From positions 930,001 through 994,000 of the forward strand of contig JAMZAV010000158.1 in NCBI GenBank assembly GCA_024449915.1: 64,000 bases of DNA, read 5' to 3'. This document shows, piece by piece, positions 56,918 through 64,000 of this stretch (within the stretch, counting starts at the first letter, position 1; every line of letters begins with the position of its first letter). Under the pieces are notes generated by a model. That model searched no databases and was not told where the DNA came from. It was given only the letters and a program-made list of their open reading frames with translations. The stretch is from Sweltsa coloradensis (taxonomy: Eukaryota > Arthropoda > Insecta > Plecoptera > Chloroperlidae). The position numbers were made by a program, and so were the translations under genes.

Positions 56918-58679
56918 CTTGCTTGTTGTACATTAAAATTCAAATATTTTAATTTTGCTTCTTAACAACCTTTATTAATATTACCCTATTAAAGTATAAT
57001 AAATGATAAAATACTTGCAATGTGATGTCCAATTATTTTTCATTTAATGCTGATGTCATATTTTGCATTATAAAAGTACCGCAACTTAATCAAATTGAGA
57101 TAATTTGATGCGCTGCCAATTTATAATTTAAGAAAATACGTGTTCTTTAATCAATAATAAATGCAATTCAATAATTGGGAGCAATGGCCTAGCGACCGAT
57201 GTAATCTTCCCACGTGACCACTGACGAGGACTATCATACAGGTATCACCGGTCTGAATAGGACATGTCACCATAAACATAAGGGTATTACTATGATTCTA
57301 TTGTGCGCAGCTTTCCACGCGCTTGTACTTACAATAAATTGTGTCAGAAGACTTGATTTAAGATTCAGACGAAGCTTTTATTCATTCATTAATATTCAGA
57401 TCTAGTCAATCAGTGATTAAAATGAAAGAGCAGGATTTTAAACCCCATGCAGCCAACATTGCAAAACTGTATTATAAAAATTAATGTGATATTTCGGAAC
57501 AATTTGTCGTGATTACACGCTCTGTGTTGATATAAGAACAACTTCTACACGCTGAAGAGATTAGCCAAGAATCTAATTGGCGTGCCCCAGTTGGATTCTT
57601 AAAATAGTCAAGAACAAAAGGAATTAATTCACGTTTATATAGATTTCACTCCAAGAACGACCCTAGCATTTTAATTCGTAAACTAATTAGGCTAGGACAG
57701 ATTCTTTAGGTATATTTACTGTAGAACAGGTTTAGAAATTGTCTGTATAGCGACACAATTAAACTTTCCAGCCATTCTTGTCCGCATTTCAAGACAGTGA
57801 AGAAATCTGCTTTGACAATGCTACATCCGCTAAATCCAATAAAGCTGTAGCGACGACAATCAATAAGAAATGTAACCTAGAATGGCCGACTTGTTATTCT
57901 AAGCACGCTCACCTGGACAAAACATCGGACGAGATTTATCCCAGCCTAGCGTGGAACAACGCTGGGCGATGAGCGAGAACAGAGTTGGTTCCTTGGTTGT
58001 GCGTGTAATGGAAATATTTACATTTAACTCACCTACGGGATATTTACATAATATATTGGTTATAAGTATTTCTCTCGATTCGTCTTGTCATTTCATTATA
58101 TTTATAATTTTGTTTTATTTATATTATATGTATAATATATATATGTTAGTACTTTAGACAGAAATTAAAAAAGACCTTCCCGGGTACTAACATAACATCG
58201 TCATAGTCGCCTACTATAAAGCCAAGTTTAAACATATATATATATATATTAAATAATTATTTCTGAATGGGGCTTTTTTCCGCAAATAATATATATATAT
58301 ATATATTTTTTTTATTAAGGCCATCAACCAACAATATATTATATATAAGTTTGATGCAGCCATTGGAATACAATTTTTAATACTAGATACCAAAGTGCAT
58401 TACTAGTCGAATCTCTAGACCTATATGATTTCAAAATAATCCACTAAATATGTCTGAAAAGTTGGCAGAATGAAAGATGGAAAAAATAAAAGAGAAACAT
58501 TATTTTGAAATTTTTAGACGGGACATAGCCTCAAAATCAACAATTATGTTCAATTTCTTCAATCAGGTCATCTAGTTCAAAATTTAATTTTGAGAAGCGG
58601 TGTTATTTTGTTCCTACACATTTTTGTCCACAAACTGATAAAATAAGGAAAATTATTTTCTATAGCAACATCCCACATC

Positions 58680-59037
58680 CTATTGCTAGTTTACTTTGCA
58701 CACATTCACTCTCACTTATCATATGGCCTGCTATTTTGGGGAGCTTCCCCCCATGCGAACAGAATATTCATTCTCCAAAAGAGAGCGGTTCGTATCATAG
58801 CTGGTGTCTCCAGAAGACACTCATGTAGAGAACTTTTCAAGGAACTTGGTATTCTTACTCTAGCATGTACCCTTATCCAATCAGCCGCATTATTCGTTCA
58901 CACCAACCGTAACCTCTTCCATCTAAATGCTTCTGTGCACTCCCATAACACTAGAGCCAACCTTCACATACACAGGCCCTCCCACAATCTGCGCCTCTTT
59001 GCACAAGGCCCTGAATATCTATCTTCCACCCTCTGAA
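58680..59037 (+). pseudogene. C-terminal fragment of a Jockey/I-like LINE ORF2 (reverse transcriptase protein)
   Basis: A frame of about 117 codons ending at TGA (59,035-59,037) encodes the stretch after the reverse transcriptase palm in many arthropod non-LTR elements. Recognisable parts are HSHLSYGLLFWG near residue 8, an aromatic 'IFILQKRAVRIIAG' block near residue 30, SCRELFKELGILTL near residue 48, and the 'HSHNTRA' block near residue 87. In intact elements this follows the catalytic YADD-containing domain and forms the thumb and C-terminal region; both the palm and the endonuclease are missing here. The frame opens abruptly at 58,680 in unrelated DNA, as expected of 5' truncation during target-primed reverse transcription. 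It is not a functional gene. The clade call rests on pattern memory, not a search. Confidence 0.8.
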
Positions 59038-59406
59038 ATCATATCTTACAGCAAACAGCTTTTACTCCATCAATGACTACCTCTCCATGTAAATATTTGC
59101 AGTTAATTCATTTTGTCACTATAATATTTACAAATTATCTAGAGTAGAACCACAAACAAGCACTGTAATTTAAAATTTTCAAATGTTCCCTGAGCCGAAA
59201 TGATGTAACAAACTTCTATATATAATATGTGCTTACACGCTTCCTGTGCAGGTATATAAGACACATTCTGCTGTACATCCTCCAATTGCTGTTTTCTGTG
59301 CCATCAGCAATTCTCATCACAATATCACATCAATATTGCTTTTTACTTTTCATTCTATTATTTTGCATCTACTTTACTTTAACATAAACACTAATCAATC
59401 AATCAT

Positions 59407-59441
<35 letters not shown>

Positions 59442-60103
59442 CAATTATATATTATAGACACATTCTACTGTACATCATTGCTGTTTTCTGTGCCATTAGC
59501 AATTCTTATCACAATATCATATCAATTATTGCTTTATATCCAATTTTTTCTTTATTCTATATGAATTCTTAATCTAGTAGGGCATATTTTGCATCTACTC
59601 TACTTTACCATAAACACTAATCAATCAATCAATCATCATATATATACTAGACACATTCTCCTGTACATCATTGCTGTTTTCTGTGCCATCAGCAATTATT
59701 ATCACAATATCACATCAAAAATTGCTTTATATCCAACTTTTCTTTATTATATATATGAGTTCTTAATCTATAGTAGCGCATGCTATTGTTTTGCATCTAC
59801 TCTACTTTAACATAAACACTGTGTTTATCATTATTAATCAATTAATGAATCATCATATATATATATATATATATATATATCAATATTATCAATCATCATA
59901 CATATCAATATCAATATCCATATCAATTATCATTTATGCTTTATATTCAACTATTCTTTCTTCTAACACTGTGTATATCATTATAATTACTATCACTTTT
60001 ATTATTAATTATTAATTATAGACTATTCACTTTCTCTGCAAAGAGTTATACTTGTACACTGTACTAGTCTAAGTGAATAAAAATATCTATCTATCTATCT
60101 ATC
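59038..60103 (+). mobile_element. 3' UTR of the same LINE, with a three-unit VNTR and (TATC)n tail
   Basis: After the stop codon follow about 220 bp of unique UTR, then three direct repeats of about 195 bp (59,260-59,456; 59,457-59,649; 59,650-59,880). Each opens with GACACATTCT(G/A/C)CTGTACATC, contains TTGCTGTTTTCTGTGCCAT, and ends in (TA)n runs. The element closes with GTCTAAGTGAATAAAAATAT and (CTAT)n to 60,103. Small frames in the VNTR (73-108 codons) are repeat products. The tail of short repeats fits a LINE 3' end. Confidence 0.75.
59409..59441. repeat. (TA)n microsatellite
   Basis: Uninterrupted TA run ending VNTR unit 1; a similar run at 59,855-59,880 ends unit 3. Confidence 0.9.
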
Positions 60104-60332
60104 ATGAGTTGCACGACTTTTTTTCTCATAAGGACCAAAATTTGTAAATTGTTTATCTTACGTAAGCTACACTATCAAACCAAACGAAAAAAAATGCGTA
60201 GAAATGTCTCCCCAGTAACTGTGAATTAAATTTATAAGGTCAAAACAAGATAAGATTTAGGGTTCTTTCTGTGGCCATGCAAACATTGACGTCAGCTTGT
60301 TTTCTTTGCAATAATAACGATCTGTTCAGTTC
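60104..60332. other. Intergenic spacer
   Basis: About 230 bp of unremarkable sequence between the LINE tail and the interrupted family D copy. Confidence 0.4.
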
Positions 60333-60478
60333 CAGTTCTTGTCTTAGGAAATTGTAAACGGTGACTTTTGAGCCGACCTACCAACGAGGCACATAATAAA
60401 TTTAAAGTTGTTCTAAATCGGCCTTGTCGATTCTGGCGTTGATCCGAGGGTGTTCGCACTGTCCATACCACTGATTGT

Positions 60479-61037
60479 TGGATGAGCGAAGCGAAGACTG
60501 CAATTTCACTGACCCCAAAAAAAATTTAGCTCGGTTGTTTTTTTTTTGTTTTTTTTGTCTGTTTGTTCGCACGATTCCGGGAAAACGGCATAAGAACCTT
60601 GATGAAAATTGAAGGGGACCTTCGAAATCTCTGAACTTAGACGTGCCACGTTTTTGGGTACAATCGAAGAAATATTTCTCATGAATATCGTACTTTTACG
60701 ATTTTTTTCGATTTTTAGTGCGATATTTTCGTGACATTTGGGTTGATTCTGACCAAACAGGTGGGGCTACAAAGTTAATATTTTACATGGACATTGAGGT
60801 TATGGTGATGTAGTACCTTGTGAAAAAAAAAGTTGAAAAAGTTAACCAAAATCCATAGAATAAAGGTTTTAATATGAGTTTTTTTAGGTTTATAATAACA
60901 ATTAACAAGTAACAATAGAAACTCGACAACATCACCTACAATGCATTCAAAAAGCACTTGCAAAGGAAAAGTGGTCCTACGTAAACTAAAAACTTACAAA
61001 AAAAGCTCATCCATCATCGCGGCGGGACTTTTTCCTA
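60479..61037 (+). mobile_element. Helentron/HINE-like element, subfamily B, copy B3
   Basis: Starts TGGATGAGCGAAGCGAAG and ends AGCTCATCCATCATCGCGGC, GGGACTTTTTCCTAG, with T on both sides. The core has ACCTTCGAAATCTCTGAAC, TGGGGCTACAAAG, CACCTACAATGCATTC and GTGGTCCTACGTAAACT, as in B1 and B2. The 3' stem is incomplete (TCGCG with no partner). At 559 bp it is the most compact B copy. It lies inside family D copy D2. The 62-codon minus frame within is not a gene. Confidence 0.82.
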
Positions 61038-61083
61038 GTTATATAATATTATATGTTATATAATAAGCAAATAACTTCCGGTC

Positions 61084-61430
61084 ATTTCTCACTTCACTTC
61101 GCCACTACATAAACCAGACGCAGCCGTAGTGGTGGTTTGGGCGATCGTCAGAAACTGAGACGTATAAATATATGTATAAATAAATTGAATATATGAAATG
61201 TGTATTGTATGTTTATGGTTTGTAAATTGTAAATGTATAGGCTGTATAAAATATATTATGTTATCTTGATTTAGTCTATAGTTTATAAGGTTATGATAAA
61301 GAAAAATGTAAAAAAATGTTGATTTTATGTTATAAGATTTAATGTAAAATGGCTGTAAAGCTGTATTTAAATCGTCAATAAATAAATAAATAAATAATAA
61401 ATAAATAAATAAATTAAACATTATAGATCT
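61084..61430 (+). mobile_element. LINE 3' end with (AAAT)n tail
   Basis: AGACGCAGCCGTAGTGGTGG, CGATCGTCAGAAACTGAG, and near the end AATGGCTGTAAAGCTG, TATTTAAATCGTCAATAAA, then (TAAA)n. A transcript-like 3' terminus with AATAAA-type tail repeats is typical of Jockey-like elements. Only the last 350 bp are present. The 110-codon minus frame here is not a gene. Confidence 0.55.
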
Positions 61431-61599
61431 TTGGTTGGTTACCGCTCATTCGTCGATTGCGTCGGGGCCTACAGAGTTGGTTTGGTCGCTTTGCTTTACT
61501 GTCCCCCCACTGAAAATCAGTTATGTGACTGAGTGGGTAGACTCTAAATACGAATTTATTTATTTATTTAAATAAATCGAACACCTAAATTGAATGAGC

Positions 61600-61645
61600 C
61601 TGGTAGACAGAGCCAGGGTTCGAGCCCAGTAAAAGCAGTCTTCTC
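61600..61645 (+). mobile_element. tRNA-derived SINE fragment (B box half)
   Basis: GAGCCTGGTAGACAGAGCCA and GGGTTCGAGCCCAGTA include a perfect T arm (GGGTTCGAGCCC). GCCTGGTAGACA also occurs in inverted-neighbour form at 1240-1252 (GAGCCTGGTAGACAAATATC), so the two sites may share a family. No A box is seen. Confidence 0.4.
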
Positions 61646-63402
61646 ATATTTATCGTATTTTGTACAATGATTGTTTTAAGCTGCAATGCCCTCCAACACA
61701 TTAAACTTTATAACCTTGTAATATTCTAGAAAATAGCTAAATTAATTTTCCAATTTCGTAAACAATAAAAATCACTAATAATGTTTTACAGCGAACAGGC
61801 GCAATTGAAGCTTACATAACACCGCCTAGATGCAATATTGAACCCGTAATGCACACTCACAATGCTAATGGTATATACGAGACGAGTTGCAACAGTAATT
61901 ATTAAACTCTATTATTATCGTAGTAATATCGCAATAATTCCGCTGCTGCATTTAACTTTTGACCTCCTTTGACCACAATAGAAAGCCATTCTTGCGATGC
62001 TGCACTCGCTCAAACACCGGGAGCAGAATAAACAGCTCCGAGGAAGGAATGTCGTTATTATTTGCGTAATTACACTTAGCTGGTTCATTGAAGAACAACT
62101 TTCCGTAATAATAGTGCATTGCGCGGACTAACATTTATCCTGGCATGGACGTATAGTTGAACAATTGGATTTGATGGAGTGTAATATATTACCCTACGAG
62201 GGCATTGGCAGCACGGGGCACACGCTATATATACTGCGGTGACTTTGTGCAACGCTTTGTACGGTTCTGGCGGATACAGAAATGGAATACTTGTATTTCA
62301 TTATGTACTGTATGCATTAACTTTATACTATTTCTCACATCTCTTTTGGCAGATGAAAACATGATCTACAATCTTTCATACGTGTGTAAAACATGTGTAG
62401 AAACCATTGATACAGTACAGTTTCAACTAATAGTTGTTAAATATTGATGCGTTATTGATGCATAGATTACTATAGAATTAAATATATTATGTTGTATACA
62501 AATTGTATTAACTCATATTTCAAGATAATGAGATGAAACATCACGAAGCATAATGTAAAACATGTACTTGCTGTCACTCATGATACAATCAAAAGTATCA
62601 TCAATGTGTTGACTTGCAATGGAATCGGAATTAACATATCAGCAGTGTTTTATCAATGAGTCCCCACTGATTAATTTATCATTTCCAATATTATATGCAT
62701 AAATTACACTATGTACTTGTTGCACGTTATCATCGCATCGTATGCAAATGTGATCAATGTGAAAGTGTTACAATGAATAGCATGAAATATAAATAGGGGC
62801 CTACGTAAGATTTAAGAAAATTGAATATAAGTACGAATTATTACCGTAAAGTCAGTTTTAGTATATTTTATGAATACGTGGAAACAGTAATCTAAGTTAT
62901 TGCCGCCTGTAGCGAGTAAAAGTTAAAATACTTTCTTAAAGTAAACATGACGGCGTTTAACAAAATGTTGCAGATAATCTTCAAGTCTACTTTACAATCG
63001 TGTATGTTTATAACCATAATCATTTCTACAACGTAATCATTATATTTATTTAATACAAATTACATATAAACCCAGTATTTACACTCGCTTAAGTTATTGT
63101 TCAGGAAAGATCGACTAGCACATAAACCACCACGTTAAGAACGATGCGAGCATAACATCAGGAATACGACTGTAATCCATCTTATAATACCCACAATAAT
63201 CCCCTTCCAGATTATATATTACGAATTCACCAGTTTAGTACCTTAAAACGAAAATATTAAATACGAGTATCATAAGAAAACACATTTCGCGTGCGTATAA
63301 ACAAAGTGCCTCAGCAATTTGTCCGACTCCGTGCTAAAATTGTTGGTATTTTTAACACGAAGCCCTATGGAAAAAGAGCAAAAAATAAAAATTACAATTA
63401 AC
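61646..63402. other. Intergenic, nothing recognised
   Basis: No supported gene. The 80-codon plus frame 62,205-62,447 has a hydrophobic stretch (about residues 30-48) but no motif or context. Confidence 0.4.
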
Positions 63403-63702
63403 TCAACTTTTTTTTAGAACAACAAGATTCGTCTTTAAACTTGCGTTATAATAGGAGATGCATGATCTGCCTCTGAACGGAGTACACACCAAGTCAAAAA
63501 CATTTCGCTCGTCAACGTTGATAATCTCGACACCGCCTTGTGTAAACGTTCTACATCCGAGTGCAGCGCCTTCTATATTCTTCCCGTTCGCAACGAGGTT
63601 ATCTCGACGATCTCGGACGGTTTCGAGGACCACTCTAAGATAATGTTTTCCGTCGTGCTTTACATCGCCGAAGACCGGTTGTTATATAAGGTACATAGTA
63701 TG
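63403..63702 (-). CDS. Unexplained open frame, possibly an exon fragment
   Basis: The minus strand is open for about 95 codons from just after a TAA near 63,700 to the stop at 63,403. The product is balanced in composition (RVVLETVRDRRDNLVANG, GGVEIINVDERNVFDLV) and the DNA is richer in CG than its surroundings, which is unusual for this window. No start codon with convincing context is visible (the only initiator-like codon is GTG), and no splice sites were identified. An overlapping plus frame (63,458-63,643) is also open, which weakens the case. I do not recognise the family; a decayed transposon piece is equally possible. Confidence 0.2.
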
Positions 63703-64000
63703 CATAACAATGATCCGAGAAACGCCAGTGGTTAACCCACCACGGGGCAACTCGTCGTCTTCTTGCATGTGTGGAAGAGGCTTCACAGAACAATCGCGCG
63801 TTTTGCTTGAATTACTACCGATATAAGAATGTAATTTAAAGCCCGGTTTATTATATGTGCAGCGGACACTTCCCACCTATATCATAGCACCGCATTACAA
63901 ACGAGTATCTCGAATCAACACGATGAGAACATCCTCGGAGGACGGTGACCCCTGATTTATGAAAAAACACGACCCCGAAAATATGGCGTGTGTGATTACC
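63703..64000. other. Window edge, nothing recognised
   Basis: CG content stays moderately high up to the edge (CTCGGAGGACGGTGACC near 63,935). A 64-codon minus frame at 63,682-63,876 has no motif. Confidence 0.35.

Larger units (their letters stand above)
54156..58679. other. Intergenic with scattered fragments
   Basis: Besides the LINE family E end at 54,188, the family C copy at 56,811, a CpG-rich patch at 54,470-54,600 (TCGCGCGTCCGTCCG), a G-run of 13 at 56,770-56,782 and (AT)n runs at 58,236-58,250 and 58,288-58,306, nothing is supported. The 101-codon minus frame 56,347-56,652 has no recognised motif. Confidence 0.45.
60333..61580 (+). repeat. Family D repeat, copy D2, interrupted
   Basis: The first part (60,333-60,477) reads CAGTTCTTGTCTTAGGAAAT, AACGAGGCACATAATAAATT, GTTGATCCGAGGGTGTTCG and CCACTGATTG. 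The second part (about 61,445-61,580) reads TCGTCGATTGCGTCGGGGCC, CCACTGAAAATCAGTTATG, GACTGAGTGGGTAGACTC and ends in (TTTA)n. Together they are the reverse complement of D1 at 35.3-35.6 kb. Between them lie Helentron-like copy B3, 46 bp of A/T-rich sequence and a LINE tail. Where D1 reads (minus strand) CTGATTGC|TATAT, D2 reads CTGATTGT|B3|TATAT. Confidence 0.75.

Noticed and set aside
59246..60015. Frames of 73-108 codons with repeated peptides after the LINE stop codon
   Set aside because: They derive from the VNTR units and TA repeats in the 3' UTR.

Overview
This window is AT-rich animal nuclear DNA, most likely from an arthropod and probably an insect with a large, repeat-laden genome. 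The evidence for that is the ruined C-terminal end of a Jockey/I-like non-LTR retrotransposon, several LINE 3' ends with (AAAT)n-type tails, tRNA-derived SINEs, Helentron/HINE-like elements, many MITE-like inverted repeats and abundant minisatellites. The species assignment is inference. I found no host protein-coding gene I would defend: nearly all open frames are short, lack a recognisable domain, or are by-products of tandem repeats or transposons. Nothing looks bacterial.

Layout. 0-9 kb: a SINE-like block (0.9-1.3 kb), scattered copies of a dispersed repeat here called family C (2.8, 8.2 kb), a MITE-like inverted repeat (3.1-3.3 kb) and a Helentron-like element (6.0-6.5 kb). 9-19 kb: four independent tandem arrays (60 bp x3, 30 bp x8, 37 bp x9, about 71 bp x12), another Helentron-like element and another family C copy. 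20-25 kb: tRNA-derived SINE heads and two more Helentron-like elements. 25-33 kb: mostly featureless, with LINE 3' ends at 28.9 and 32.0 kb. 33.2-35.1 kb: a 1.94-kb element with perfect 22-bp terminal inverted repeats and long subterminal repeat arrays. 35-46 kb: family D, SINEs, family C copies and four foldback/MITE-like elements. 49.5 kb: a 67-nt hairpin next to a 181-bp foldback. 52.8-54.2 kb: two Helentron-like elements tail to tail forming a 1.3-kb palindrome. 58.7-60.1 kb: a truncated LINE with a repeated 3' UTR. 60.3-61.6 kb: a nest in which a Helentron-like element and a LINE tail interrupt a family D copy. The last 2.4 kb hold one unexplained open frame.

The most coherent system is a set of seven non-autonomous elements in two subfamilies. 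They share a 5' terminus TGGATGAGCG, an inverted copy of it just inside the 3' end, a 3' hairpin AACGC(loop)GCGTT in most copies, and a terminal CCTAG. Each copy is flanked by T on both sides. These are the hallmarks of Helentron-associated interspersed elements (HINE/DINE-1 type). One copy (60,479-61,037) sits in a family D repeat whose uninterrupted paralogue at 35.34-35.61 kb supplies an empty site that agrees with clean T|T insertion and no duplication. The second notable theme is the spread of family C, whose head (GGTGGAGGTGCCGGGT) has been amplified into a 0.87-kb satellite. All coordinates and alignments were made by eye; no search was run.
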